The notes below the pieces were generated by a model. It was not told the origin of the DNA. It did no database searches and saw nothing but the letters and a program-made list of their open reading frames with translations. A stretch of 64,000 bases of DNA from Brachionus plicatilis (lineage: Eukaryota > Rotifera > Eurotatoria > Ploima > Brachionidae): contig QEOQ01000344.1 of assembly GCA_010279815.1 (NCBI GenBank), positions 219,189 to 283,188 of the forward strand. The letters are read 5' to 3'. Positions 10,165-23,500 of the stretch are shown piece by piece (the first letter of the stretch is position 1; every line of letters starts with the position of its first letter). The translations under genes and the position numbers were made by a program.

Positions 10165-10640
10165 TCTTAAAAATTATTAGAATCATATTTAACTTTTCAT
10201 TTTGAATAAATAAATCTAAAACTAAAAAGCAAGTGACATTTTATTTTCAATTTAATAAATTGAATTCATTTTTCTCTTTGGTTCGTTCGTTTTATTTGAA
10301 AATTTTTCACTCCAAAAAAGTGACTCAAATATTAGCAAGTTTCTTCTAATTTAGATTACTTCTTTTGAATTAGATACGGTTGATAAATTTTTTGTCATGT
10401 AAATTGTTTCGACTTGTTAATCTTCAGACATTATTTTAAAGCATTTCTATTGGTCAATTTTTAAAATATTTAATCGAACTCATTTCCTATTGATGCAAAA
10501 ATAAAATTTAGCAAATCAGAAACTAAAGTTTTTAGATTGTTTTTTAATTTGTATTTTGCTTTTCTCTGTTATGAAATAAAATAAACCGACCCAATAGAAG
10601 CAAGTAAGGAGTTAATTTCAATATCATCATGATCAAATCA
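10165..10640. repeat. 3' flank of gene A, duplicated at 38355-39030
   Basis: The flank shares recognisable blocks with the region after gene C (for example TTTAAAGCATTT...TTGGTCAATTTTTAAAATATT and the CGAACTCATTTCCTATTG block). Gene A 3' and gene C 3' therefore descend from one duplicated segment that also includes the intron before the WD40 exon (compare 8690-8780 with 36240-36340). Coding capacity is absent. Confidence 0.65.
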
Positions 10641-11099
10641 AATAACATTGAATTTTTTGTTTATTTTAAAAATAAAAATTATAAATTATTGATTTTTAAT
10701 AAATAAATTGATATTAATGATTAGATAATTGTATATTTTTTCATCAAATTAAAAAAGTATCTTTGAATTGCTTTTTTTCATTTTCAAATTTGAAATATTG
10801 GTTTAAAGAATTCTAAAAAAATTAAGTCAATCCGATTTCTTTTGGCTTGACAATCAAATAAATGACCGTCGGTTCAAATTGATACGATCGATCGAAACAT
10901 GTTGTGTACATTGTAGCAACTGATATATTCTCAGTACCACCACTTAAAGTTGACTTGTAGTTATAATATAATGTTGTATCCCGAATTCACGATTTTCTGA
11001 ATTTTGTTGATTATTTGCAGTTCTGTGGAATCAGGATATTGGCAGTACAAAGTGAGAATCATTTGCAGAAAATTAAATTCAATGAAACCCTGATCGTTC

Positions 11100-12550
11100 C
11101 GGGATTTTAATTTTGTGAATTTTGTTTGGAAGAAATTAAAAAGGCTGTTGACGAACTCACTTCATCAAGCTTTCCTGGAATTCAAACTAAAATAATTCAA
11201 AATCTCATAGAATTTTTTGTGCCATCACTTTAAAAGCTCTTTATTAACTGTTTAGTTTTTAAATAATTACCTGAAGACTGGTAAATTGCCATTGTTAATC
11301 CCTTATTTAAGAATAAAGGTGCCAGGTAAGATATAAATAATGATTTCGGGATATCAGTATTATCACCAATAGCTTAAATATATGAAAAACTATTGGCAAA
11401 ACAGATATCCTACTATTTTGAATCGAATAAGAATTTTTTTTAATGGACAACATGGTTTTAGATCTGGACATCTTTGTCAAACAGTCATCCATGAGTATAT
11501 TAGTGAAATAAATAAAGCTAAAGAAAAAAAAACTAACTTCTGTATCTTTGTTTATTGACTTTAAGAAAGCATTTGATGTCATTGATAAAAATTTATTAAT
11601 TTTAAAACTCTTCCATTATGATTTTGATAATTCTTCTTTGGGCCTTCTTTCAAATTATTTGAAAATTAAATCAAATAGCACGAATTGACAGTGAAATATC
11701 TAAACCTGTAAATTAATATTGAGTGTTCCGCACGGATCTGTTTTCGGTCCACTGTTTTTTCTTATTTTTGTTAATGATTTTTATTTAAAAATTCAATTAT
11801 CAAAATGTTTGCAGATGATACAACAACTAGTACCTCTGATAAAGAACTTGAAAGAGCCCTGATAAAATTGAATAATACAAAAAAAGATTAAATGAATGGT
11901 GTATTTTGAACAAATTCCATTGACAAAAACTGGTCCAAAACTTTTTGTATAATTTTTGAAAATTCTTACTCTTACTTTATATTTTAATAACAATTATTGT
12001 AAAATTAGATTTAATTCTCCAATCAATAATTTTTAATCAATAAAACGTTTGAAACTCAAATAGGAAAAAATTGCATCCAGAAAAGATTAAAATAGGTGAT
12101 GATGATATTTTAGTTGTTTAGGAAATTTTTTTTCGTTTTTGAGGTTTCATAATTGATCATGATCTTAGCTTTACTAAATATGCCTCAAATTTATCTTTGC
12201 AAGTTAATAGGAAATTATTGCTCTACGCTTTTATGCTATTTTTCAAAAGAAGCAATTTTTAAATTAGCTAAGTTATTATATTTCTATAATAAGCTTGAAG
12301 CGAACAGCTTTAATGAAATAAATAATCGTTTAGAAATGTATGGACTTTACTCATTTCAGCATAGAATTTTTGAAAAGATGCTATCTTTTTCTTACAAAAG
12401 TCTTTTTTAATACAACTCACCTCTGAATTTAAAAGGGAAATTAAAAAAAAAGAACTCAAGAAATTTGAATTATAATTTTAGGAACGGCAATAACTTAGCA
12501 ACAAGAAGAAAGAAAGGTTCTACGAATAAATCGAAAAAATAATTTTTTTT
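11100..12550 (+). pseudogene. Decayed jockey/CR1-like LINE reverse transcriptase
   Basis: In three shifting frames the plus strand reads through RT landmarks. These are ISVLSPIAKIYEKLLAKQI, NGQHGFRSGH (11450), FDFKKAFDVIDKNLL (11555), a degraded VPHGSVFGPLFFLIFVND (11725-11785), FADDTT as CLQMIQQ-shifted (11800), FIIDHDLSFTKYASN (12150), YCSTLLCYFSKEAI (12219), and the C-terminal KGNLKKKELKKFE and NGNNLATRRK pieces (12430-12510). Multiple stops and frameshifts make it inactive. The endonuclease and ORF1 are not visible immediately upstream. Confidence 0.88.
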
Positions 12551-12965
12551 ATAATTTTTTTATCTTCTTTTTTGTCTTAAATTTTTAAATTTAAATGCCG
12601 GATCAATAATTAAAATTAAACTTTTCTATTATATTTAATATTTTTTTTTACCATAACTCTAACGTCGCATCTATAAAATAAACTCAATCAATATTTTTTA
12701 TTTTAAATTTTTTTTAAGTTTAAAACCCCGAGTCTTTAATAAAGACTTTTTTGAAGCTCTGCTTTTTTATTTGAATTTCTATTATAAACGCTATGTTTTT
12801 ATTATGTATCGACTATGTGACCCATAGGACTTTTAAATTAAAAAATTTAACATTGTGAGGTCTATGTTAGACCATACATCAAATATCCTACTTATGGTAT
12901 TAAAGCATGCGTTGCTAAACGGGGATACGGTAAGGTAAGTTTCTCGACGAACTGATTGTTTGTGG

Positions 12966-13700
12966 CTATAACATACTTTCGTCTTCACCTTCCAAATCCG
13001 TCAAGTCTTCTAAAGGATCATCTTAATGTGCTTCGAAATCAGATCTTCTTTTGATTTTTTTTTTTTTTTTCAGATAAAATCTTTTGAATTGATTTTGCTT
13101 CTGGTAAAATTGCTTATAATCTCGTAGATGGTTCTCTTACACAGGTGTGTTAAGGAATTAAGAACTTGCTTGAAATGCTAGTCTTGAACCATTTTTGGTG
13201 ACATCTTTGACTTGTTGAATCTTTAACTGGGCATTTGGCTATGTTATGTAGGCTATGCCCCTCATCGTTACAAAAGTAACATTTTTGTTTTTTTCTGACG
13301 ATTGAGAACTATATTTAAAGCCATACATGATTGTTTGGCCAGACAGGCTACGAATTATGTTATCTCCTTCTTTAGGGTACGAAACTTTTACCCGTCTTAC
13401 TCCTATTTTTAACAGGTGGTTATCAAAGTCAGTTGGACAATATTAAAAACGAAAGATACAATACTTTCTAGGATCCGGGACTTTATTCGCATCTTCAAGC
13501 TTATAAAAGGTTCCATTGATGTTGATTTCTCGACCAAAAATTTCTTCGGCAACAAATGTGGCTTCAAATTCGATTATCCATATTTTATTCAATGAGAAGT
13601 GGAAAATTGATGTAATTGCTTTATTCTATACTTGGTTAGGGGTAACATCAAGCGCATCAAATAAACTTTGTGGGTAACTGATTTTTCTAAATTTGTAAGA
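12966..13700 (-). pseudogene. Retroelement ORF1/gag-like protein remnant (RRM-like part plus CCHC knuckle), copy 1
   Basis: The minus strand reads SYPQSLFDALDVTPNQV, NKIWIIEFEATFVAEEIF, then GTFYKLEDANKVPDP, a broken segment, RRVKVSYPKEGDNIIRSLSG, and a zinc knuckle CYFCNDEGH...KCP (about 13230-13290). A basic/acidic tail RRSDFEAH...LEDLTDLEGEDESML follows (about 12970-13040). An RRM-like fold followed by CCHC is usual for LINE ORF1 proteins. Stops and frameshifts show decay. A second copy lies at 27215-27880 inside the duplicated block. Confidence 0.7.
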
Positions 13701-13875
13701 TTGAGTTTGACAAAATTTTTAAAAATCCAGAGTTTTTTTGGGTTACCAGCACACAAGTCTAGCAGTTTGTGTGTTAAGTAATCACGCTTTAAATTTAAAT
13801 TTCAAATTTTCAAATTTGTTTTGCAAAGCCATATAACGATCTTTATAAATTATAATTTTTTGTATTTAATTTATA

Positions 13876-15055
13876 TTAAAATAATGGGGTATTATTAATC
13901 GATCTCTTACATTACTTAAACGATCACTTAATAAAATATATTATTTTATTTTTTCTATCTATAATTTTATTTATTCAATTAATTTGATTAATTAACTGTC
14001 TCTAATAATAAATATTTATGCATCCTTTGTCACTAAATTTACTGAAGATGAGTATGATTATGATGAATATAGCTCTTAACTTAATTAATGAACAGTTGAA
14101 ATTATCTCTTGATTTAATATAATTATCTCCTGTGAGAGTTTTTTTTTGTGGATATTTAAAGATGATCAAAATATCAAGACTTACCGATCGGCAGTTGAAC
14201 ATTTAAATTTCAAATCTTTTGACGAATTCTATGGAATTTTTGTTAAAACTTGGGAAACAAGAATCAGCTTAGATAGTAACTCCGATAACTGAATGCAAAC
14301 AGCTAGTTGTTCCTCTCCTTCCTTCTTTAAAGATCATATTTGTAAGCATCTTGAGTACCAATCAGAAGCAGATAAAGAAGAGAGAGTTGTCAGCTCAATC
14401 AAAGTTCTAAAGCGAAAGATAACAGAAGTAGAGGAAGAAACTCCACAAGAAACAGTTATACCAACAAAAAAGAACAAAAAACAATTGATAAGGAAGCTGA
14501 AAAAGTAGTGCAAGCATCAACCAGCAGAGTTATAAGTAAGAAAGTAGAAGCTCCACTAAAGAGAGGTAGAGGTAGAACAAGAAAAAACTTATTGCGAGGA
14601 ACGAGCCAAGTCGAGACGAGCTTAATAACCAAACAAGACCGTTTTGTTTTGGACTGAATCAATTTGATTTGAGGGGAAAGTAAGCAGAACTATTGGATTA
14701 GATTCGAATTGATTCGCGAAAAAACTAACATCTATTGGATAAAAATCCAATTACAGCACATACAAAAATATCTTTAAACGTTTCGTTACTCGCATATCAA
14801 AAACTCTGCTTCACTATCTTAAGATATTATTTTATTTGAAATTTTTGAAATTGTTTATAATTCTTTTTTTTTTAAAATCAATTTAATAAATAAAAATAAG
14901 AGATATTTTAAGTAAAATTAGTTGCTGTTTTATTTAATTTAGGAGACAGATTAATAAATATAAGTTAAGGGTATTTAGTAAAATAAGAGATAGAAAAAAA
15001 TTAGTGATCGATTAAGTAATTTTAGAGATCGATTAAATACCTCCCTTAAAATAAT
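13876..15055. mobile_element. MULE-type element E1 with terminal inverted repeats and 10-bp target duplication
   Basis: The element spans 13886-15045 (1160 bp). TTAAAATAAT is duplicated at 13876-13885 and 15046-15055. Ends are long, imperfect inverted repeats: the left reads GGGGTATTATTAATCGATCTCT, followed by ACGATCACT and CTATCT words, and the right end is the reverse complement of GGGAGGTATTTAATCGATCTCT. The interior keeps a transposase C-terminal remnant with a SWIM finger. The homologous locus near 28074 lacks it. Confidence 0.85.
14200..14640 (+). pseudogene. MULE transposase C-terminal remnant with degenerate SWIM zinc finger
   Basis: The frame before the stop at 14290 reads FDEFYGIFVKTWETRIS. 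After it comes ASCSSPSFFKDHICKHLEY, a SWIM-type finger (CxC...CxH) in which the second Cys is Ser. A Lys/Glu-rich tail then runs to the stop at 14506-14508. The catalytic DDE core is missing. It lies within element E1 and is probably what remains of that element's own transposase. Confidence 0.7.
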
Positions 15056-17112
15056 TGGCTCTGTATTAAAATAGCAAGACAAAAAATAGCATAGTTAATT
15101 GAGCAAACAAAAAATAGCAAGTTTAAAATTAATAACAAGAATAGCAGACTAATTAAATGTCAAAAATCGCAAAAAAATAAAGCAAAAAAAAATTAAATAA
15201 AATAGCATAGTTAATTGAGCAGACTAATTTAGGTGTCAGAAATCGCAAAAAATAAAATAAAAAGAAAAACCAAAAAAAAAAAGCAAATCAAATAAGCACT
15301 GAAAAATTGCATTGAAAATAGCATTAATCATCAAAATTTGAAATAATTTTAAAATTATCAAAACTTTTTTTCATGGCTGAAAAAGGCTTAAATGAAATAA
15401 CAAATGAATTTGATCGATTGGATGTCAATCAAAGTAAAGATATTAAAGGAAAAATTACTATGTCACAGAAAAATAAACCACTTTTATCCTTTAATGGTTA
15501 TTTTTTTCGTAATTATGATAAGAATGGTACCAAGTGGAGATGTTTAGAAACTCGACAATACTGTCATGCAAAATGTGAAACGGACGGTAACATTATTGGC
15601 CAAGAATATATTATTAAAACTAAAAATGACACAGATTTAATCCATAATCATGCACCCGATATTGTAGCATTTGAACATAAAGAAAAAAGAAGAATTATTA
15701 AAGAAGCAACTTTAGCTTGTTCAAAAGTAGTAAATAATGTAAGACCACGTCAAATTTTAACAAGTTGTGTTGGAACTATAAATTCCAAAGAAGCAATAGC
15801 AACAATGCCTTCATATGACGCAGATAGATAGGCAATTAATCGCTGCAAAAAGTTAAATTTGCCTAGTTATCCTCAAGAACCTAAAACCTTAAGTGAAATT
15901 AATTTTCCGGATTTTTTAACAAAATGTTTATGTGATGATGATCAAGAAAAATTTTTGTTATATGATTCGGGCAAAGACGATCCAGATCGTTTTTTTATTT
16001 TCTCAACTTTGAATAATTTGAAACTACTAGAAAATAGCCATTGTTTTGCGGATGGAACTTTTAGCATAGCGCCTAAGTTGTTTTACCATGTTAACACGAT
16101 TCATGCGTTGATCGATGGTCGTTGTGTGCCTATTATATATTGTGTATTGCCAAGAAAAACTGAACAAATGTATACAAAATTTCTTCAAGTTCTAGTTGAG
16201 AAATTAAACATTATGCCAAAATCAATAACGACCGACTTTGAGAGAGCTTTTATCAATAGTATTTTAAATATTCTACCCCAAACTACTGTATATGGTTGTT
16301 TTTTTCATTTTAAACAAGCCGTTTGGCGTAAAATACAAAATGTTGGTTTAAGTGTTGTTTATGTTGAGTCAAAAATTTACAGTAAAATGTTAAAATTACC
16401 ACAAGTACTCTCTTTTGTACCACCAGATCATGTTCGAATTTTATTTAACAAAATTTATTCTAGTATTGATAAGTCTTTAGAGCATTTTAACAAGTTAGAT
16501 GAATTTTTTAAATACTTGCAAGAAACTTGGATAGGGAAAGAAGAGACTGTAAAAACAGGAAGAGGTCGTGGCGTAAAAACACACCATATTTATACTAGAC
16601 CCTTGTTTGATATTGAGTTATGGAGTATACATAGCCGAATTAATGATTGCCTTCCTCGTACTAATAATTATGTGGAGGCATGGCATAATGTGTTTAGCAA
16701 TCTGCTAAATAAGCACCCCTCCATATACCATTTAGTTGATAAGTTCAGAGAAGAACAGAAGCGTTCTATGGATCTTTTAGTTCAATTAAGGTCTGGTGTT
16801 AAATATAAACGTAAGCCAAATTATATTGTTTTGGATGAGCGTTTTCGAGAAATAGTTAAAAATTATTTTTTGGATAATTTTGATGAATTTTATGAGAGCT
16901 TATCTCTAATTTTAAAATATTGAGACTATTCAATTATTAAAAAATTTCAGGTAAATATTGCTCAATTAATTGATTTTATTTTTTTAATTTGCTAATTAAA
17001 TAAAAATTTTTGCTATCTTTAATGTTTTTTTTGAACTTGCTAATTATAAATTAGTGCTAATTTAATCGATTTTTTTTAAACTAATCTATTTTAATCTACC
17101 CCCAAAATAATT
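15048..17112. mobile_element. MULE-type element E2 with 9-bp target duplication
   Basis: The element spans 15057-17103 (2047 bp). AAAATAATT is duplicated at 15048-15056 and 17104-17112, the 9-bp size typical of Mutator-like elements. Terminal sequences are inverted around ATTAAAATAG (left 15065 region, right complement near 17085). Subterminal words AATAGCA and TTAATTGAGCA on the left recur inverted on the right (TGCTCAATTAA, TTGCTAT). It contains a FLYWCH-MULE transposase gene with a single stop. Its left target duplication overlaps the right target duplication of E1. Confidence 0.9.
15373..16923 (+). pseudogene. FLYWCH/MULE transposase, one in-frame TAG
   Basis: One frame of 516 codons before the final stop is interrupted once, by TAG at 15829-15831, between ...PSYDADR and AINRCKKLNLPSYPQEPK. 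Residues about 30-98 form a FLYWCH zinc finger (FNGYFFRN, KWRCLE, YCHAKC, IHNHAPD). The MULE DDE core follows: first Asp in FADGTF, second in ITTDFERAF, the CFFH motif in GCFFHFKQAVWRK, and Glu in NNYVEAWHNVF. The protein stops at ...NFDEFYESLSLILKY without a SWIM finger. Integrity apart from one stop implies recent activity. Start ATG 15373 follows AT-rich leader sequence inside the element. Confidence 0.92.
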
Positions 17113-17538
17113 TTTGATCAGTTTTAAAATTAAGCTTCAAACTTATCACACTTGAATTTTTTAAGCTTTCCAAATGTCAGATCCAAGCGTTACACTGAAA
17201 AAAATCAAGTGTTGAGTTCAAGTGTTGATTGTAAGTGTAAAAAATCATACTCACGCTTAACACTTGAATATTTTAAGTATGAAAGAATGATTGCTTGTTA
17301 AAAAAGGTTAAATTAGAAATAATTTAAATCTAAAAAAAAAAAGAATAAGATAAAACAAATAAATAAAAAGCAATAAAACTTTGAAATCAAATCTGACATA
17401 TATCGTTATTTAATTCAAAATAAAAGAATAAAAGAAATCGAAAAAATAATATTTATATTTGATTTAAATTTTTTAAAATATAAATCATTTATTTTCTATA
17501 AACATTAAACTTTAAAAAAAATTTAAATCGTTTAAAAA
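17113..17538. promoter_or_regulatory. Conserved 5' region of gene B (matches 28090-28521)
   Basis: The 425 bp before the signal-peptide exon are nearly identical in both gene copies. They hold repeated CAAGTGTT/AACACTTG words at about 17205-17285 that can pair as small hairpins. It is a probable promoter/5' UTR by position only. No canonical element is assigned. Confidence 0.35.
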
Positions 17539-20500
17539 ATGAAATTAATTTTTATTTTAATAATCGGAATTAATTTTGTAGAAAATTTGCGTGTAATTTT
17601 AATAAAATTGATTTTACAATTTTTTTCAATTTAATAAATTAAAGACTCAAGAATGTTCTGCCAAATTTAACCACTACATTACTACATTTGACCATTTGTA
17701 AAAATATTCTAATTTATCTGAAAAAAAAATCAAAAAATTTAATTTTAAATCAGGCAATATGGATTTCAGTATGATGGTGACCATTTTATTATGTACGATG
17801 ATTTTAAGAATACAAGAGTGACATCCGGTTTTCAAAAATGCTCTTATGGTTCATGCATCTGTGCTGTCTATGTGCAAAAGAACAGAAAACTGATCTTTGT
17901 TGATTTCTGTAATGTTCAGAACTACGCTTCTCCCACATCCAAAATATATGGTGTCTCAGTCGAAGAAAACTTTATTGGTCCCAAAGCCATTCGAGAAGTT
18001 CCAACATGTCCATTTATTTCTCCTCTTCACGAAAACAACAAACAAACATGGGACTCAATACCAACAATTTTGGAGAGTTTCAAATGTGCTCGTCTACAAG
18101 GAAGCAGTTATTATACTTATTATCTGGTAGAACAAAAATTTAATTAATTAATTAGTTTATTTTTAAATTTTATTTTAAATTAAATTCATTTTTTATTCAG
18201 ATTAGAACTGTTGAAAACCATTTTGAAGATTCACTTTTAGTCAAATTTCAAATGAAAAATAGAGGCATGCCAATTTTGACAATTAAAGCTCCCAATTCAG
18301 CTAATCGTTCAACTGGTGGACTATGTGGTAGATGGGATGGAAAAAAAGACAATGATTTGTACATTCTTGATAGACACGGTATTGAATCATTTGTATCAGT
18401 TTCAAATTTAACTTTAATCAGAGATTTTTGGAAGTAATGAGTTTTTTTTTTAATTAATAAAAATCAATTTTTTAAAAAATGTTTAAAAAGTTTAAATTCT
18501 GTATACAACAAACAAAGTGGCCATTCGAAGCGCTGTACTGAATGCATGCTCATGTCAGAACGAAGTTTCTACTGTCCATGTGATGATTTCAATTTGTTTG
18601 ATCAGAATAATTACAATCTTCCACCAAATAGACTTAATTATTGCAAGGTACCAATGCACACCTGTGTTGAAAAGTATAAATTCTAGCTCAAATAAATTGA
18701 AAAAATTTTTATTTTAATCTTTTTTTTTTCCTAAGATACTTTAACATTCAAACTCCTGATCAGAACATTTCTTCTTCAACTTCGGATTTTCTTACTTCAA
18801 CTCAATTTCCGTCCCAAACTTCATCAATTCCAAATCCAGTAATTGCCGTGACTTTATTTCTTAGATCATCTTTAATATTTTTCTTTGATTTAGATTAAAT
18901 CAGAAGAAGCTTATGATATTTGTTGGACAAGTTTTATGAATCATTCTGGTTTGAACAAAAGTTTGTTCAGTGGATGCTTAGATGGAAATGCAACATTCCA
19001 GTTTTGTATCAATGATGTCACAGTAAATATCTAATATAATAATTTTAAGTATGTCAAACATTCAAAGTTTATTTTTAACTTGAAAAAATAAGTTATCAAG
19101 TGACCCATCTTTTGTGAAAATTCACATCGAATCATCAATAGATATGACCATTCAAAATATCCTTACTAATCAGTCAAACTGTGATTTAGAAGATCTACAA
19201 ATGCTTTGTCCGAATGGCTGCTCTGGAAACGGAGTTTGCAAATTTGGTGAATATTAATTTTTCATTTATTTTAAATTTTTTAAAATTTCGATAATTTTTT
19301 TGTCTCTAATTTTGAAGTTAAGTTTAACAATTAATCAAAAGAAAAATTCTTGCTTTTACTAGAACTGATACTTCATGGTTTAAATTTAAAAGAAATTTCA
19401 AGAAAAATTTATTTTAAAAATGTATTTTAATAATTAATTGCTTTTCCAAAGTCTAAATTATATTTGTCAAAAATTGTTTTTGATTTAAGAAGAGTGAAAT
19501 AATTTTTTTTATTTGAACTTTATTTTATTTAAAGACTTTCGGGTTTTACAAAATGATAATTTTAAGTTTTTTCAATTTTTTGACATTTTTTGCTATTTTT
19601 CAATTTAAATTTCAAGATTTAATTAAAATAATCGATACTTTTTATTATTTTTAATTTATTTAAAATTTATATTTTTGGGTTTTATTCTATTATTTTTAAA
19701 GTGAATTTTTATCAATTTCGAAAAAATTTCTTAATTTTTTAAACTTTCAAAATGTAAATTATATTTCAATGCAAAAATCATGCTAATGTTGAATTTAGTA
19801 TTAATTTTCTATTTTATAAATATTTGCTTGATATCTTAGATTAATATAATCTAAATGATCGAATTAAAAAAATTTGACTCCTCAAATTCTTTATTTTAAA
19901 TCATTTATTTCTGTGATTTCGGCTGATCATTTTAAGCTTAATAGATTTTTTTTTAATTGTATTTTATAAATTAAGAACAGCGATGTCTCTTGCCCGGATT
20001 AATAGACCAAAATTGTTCTTATCCAGGTATTTTGCTGCTACATATCTTTTATTTTGTATGCTAAAATTTAAATTTAAGTAAAATGTGAATGTAAGCAACC
20101 ATTTGGTGGGAATGATTGTAGCCAAGATTTAACAAATATCGCAGAATTAAAAATTAGTGCACAGTTTTGTGACTTAAGAACAGAAAATTGTAGTCTAATT
20201 AATGGATTTGGTTATCCATTTTCTACTAGAGATCCAATTTTTGTCAAACTAGAATACATTGAAGTATTTTTTTATTTTAAATTTTTAATAATGTTAAAAT
20301 TAAAAGCATTAACTTTGAATATTAAAAGTCTTTAATTTAAAGTATGATATTTACAATTGTGAACATATGTTAACAGAAACCTCAGTGGCCGATACAATTA
20401 CTGACAACAATATTTTGATAGAGCTTTTTTCCATCAACAGTCTCAATTTATACAAAAACATTCATTCAATTGAAGCTGATTTTGTTTCAAGAGAAAGTCT

Positions 20501-23500
20501 GGCTTATATTCGTATTTACATAAGTTATTCTAATGAGAGCTTTGTTCAATGGGCAAATGTGACTTTGTATGATTCAAAATGTCGCACTGAAGATAAAAAA
20601 AGTGGTCAGTTAGTAATTTGGAATGACAGATGTGATATTGAAGGTGTCTGCTACATTAGAAATCAAACAAATCAAACAAATCCAAATTTGATTTGTAATC
20701 CAGACGAATCCATCCATTCTTGGACTCTAATACCAACACCTGATCCTTTGTGTAATGGAAAGAATGCATGGACGCAATGGTATAATTTTGACTCACCAAA
20801 TACAGATGGAGGAGACTTTGAATTGTATGGTGACTATAAATATGGTTGTAAATATCCAAGTGTTGTTCAAGCGAGAACAGTTGAAGGAATAGAGGCCAAT
20901 CAAACAGGACAAGTTAATTGGCTTGTGCCATTAAATGGATTTTCTTGCTTCAATAGGGAAAATGAAAATGGATGTGCTGACTATGAAATAAGACAATGTT
21001 GTGATCTATCAGAACTTAACACCTTTTCAACAAAAATAAGTTCAAGTAAAACAAAAAATGAGTAAGTTAAATATTTATGCTGAAAGAATTTAAAAAAAAA
21101 TTTATTTTAAAATGATTATTAGTAATAATTTTTGTCAGGGATAAATATTTTTTACATAGCTCAATTTTGAATGCCTTAACATTTTTTATGCCAAAATTTT
21201 AAATTTTTTAAAATTTCAAATAGAATTATATAATATTATTGATAATTTTAATTAGATAATAACTAATTTATTAATTCCCTTTAAAAGATTGGGATTAAAC
21301 ATCCTTCAATCATTTAATTTAAAATTTTTATTGTAAATAAACCTCATTTTTATGTAAATAAAAAAAATCTTAGCAATCAAGGCAATTTTTTTTTTTATTT
21401 AATTGCTTTTCAGTCATGTTTGAAAAAATTGTACAACAAAAATGAATGATAGTTCGTTCGATAGTTCGTTCGATAAGTTGTAATGCATTCATATATAGCA
21501 AGTCTATTTTAACATGGATTTGATCTAAGCTTATGCATTCATTTATACCCGAACTTCAATACGGTATAAATACGGTAATAAAGGCTTTTACTTTTAGAGT
21601 TAATCAATAAGTTTCTATGTTATAACAATTAAAATTTAATTAGTTAGAAAAATTAAGTCAGATTTAGACTTTTTTCTATTTTTGAACCTAATTTTAAGAG
21701 TCTTTTTGCTCTTTTCTTTCGGATATTCGCTTGAATATTGACAATTACCTGTAGTCCTTTTGATCATAATCATCCTCAAGACTTGTAAGGCTAATTAAAG
21801 ATATTTTCAATCTCGTGACTTCTCAAGTGACTCAAATTTTAAATCTTCAATAAAACTAAGCCGATATGCTTTAAAAGACCTTTAAAGTTAATGATCTTGT
21901 TCTAAAGAAATTGAATATTTTATTTTCATTCATTTTATGCAAAAAAGGTTTAATTTTTTTAAGAAAATTGTATTAAAATTAACTAATTGGTTTAGGAATC
22001 GTTTATTTTAAATAGGAATAGTTTAAAATATTTGTATAAGATAGGGAAGCACGGCTTTTTAATTGCGAGTAACGAGGCGTTAACTTTCAGCTTTAATGTT
22101 ATGTTTTATTTGCATGTTTATTTTAATTTATTAGTTTCGAAAAAGAAAAAAATAACATGTAATTTATCAATTAATGTGTATAGTCTATTGACGTTATACG
22201 TCAAGAATTTTTTTAAACATAGTCCAGTATTGGATTTTTATTCGCCTACACATCTGCTTAACTACGCTCGTTCCTCGCAAATCAATTTAAAAAAGTGCGA
22301 ATTTAGTTTGATTAATTATTTGAAAATTTTTTACATATTTTTTTTCCATCTCTCAAATAATCAGTTGCTTATGTTGCGACTGCAACTTTTAGAGTTAGAA
22401 AAAGAGATTTAGCTTTTTAATGAATTAAGATTTTATTCTTGTAAAATATATATGAATTAAGAATTACAAAATGTAGCTGCTATTTATAGGGATTAAATAT
22501 TAGAAGAGCAAATATTACTTCTTTATTGTTGGATCCCAACACTTACCCAATATATTTTAGAAACTATTTAGGAAAGATGCAAAAAACCTGACTACTCCGA
22601 ATGGTACCCTTCAAAGTTTTGCTATCAAATAATTGTCCATATTCTATTAACCATTAAATTAAATATTAATTGCTCCATTCTTTCATAATCTCAAATTTTT
22701 CGTATTTTCATTTTAATTAAATTTTTTGATTTATTTAAAAAAGATTAAAAAAGAATAAAAATAAAAAAGAATAAAAAATAAAATAATTAAAGGCCTTGTT
22801 CAGAACAGCCTTGGTAGTACATCTCTTAAAAAATTCATTAGTGTAATAAACTTGGGAGCAGATCATAAATCAAATCAAATAGCAAGTATTAAAATAGCTA
22901 AAATTAGTACAGGGTAAAAATGTTAAGTGTCATTTTAGCTAAGCTTTTAAATATCAAAAAAAAAAAACAAATTGAATAGCTAAATATTTTATTGTAAATG
23001 TTAAAATTAAAGAAATATCAACTATTAAATTAGAACCTCATTAATGAACGCATACCAAGTAAAATTCTTCAATTTTATCAGAATCAAAGTAAAAAAAATT
23101 TAATTTTTTTCGGTTGAAATCAAAAATTTTGTAATTTCGATATCTGAAAGTTTTTCTGAGTGAGGATTTTATGATAAAAGTAACTATCGTGACTTTAGTG
23201 ACTAAACTTATTTATATTATCGTCCATGAAGTTAATAATTATAAAAGTGTAATTGACGAAGTCAATTAATTGATTTAGCTTTTTAGAAAAAATTTAAATT
23301 TTAAATTAACTTGATCTCAAATAAAAGGGATCATAAAACAGAAAAAAGGTAGATTCTTTGACGAACACTTATCAACAACGTTTTTTCTTAACCTCGATTT
23401 AATTGATTATTATTCTTTTACATTGATTTTAAGTATGGTTAAAAATTAATGTCAAGTAAAACAAAACAAATATTGAATAAGACTTTCTGAAATTGTACCT

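Larger units (their letters stand above)
13071..21330. repeat. Duplicated block 1 (gene B 5' part), homologous to 27215-32420
   Basis: The ORF1 remnant, the intergenic region and gene B exons 1-10 are nearly identical in order, spacing and sequence to 27215-32420. The offset is about 11.0 kb. The only large difference is 3.2 kb of MULE sequence (13886-17103) present here and absent there. Exon lengths are the same in both copies. Confidence 0.9.

Noticed and set aside
11307..11993. Two minus-strand frames of 91 and 66 codons
   Set aside because: Antisense of the decayed LINE reverse transcriptase, which reads on the plus strand.
22032..22412. 126-aa gene in the gene B intron
   Set aside because: Composition-driven Leu/Phe/Lys frame, no recognised motif, no splice context, and not conserved in the gene C intron.
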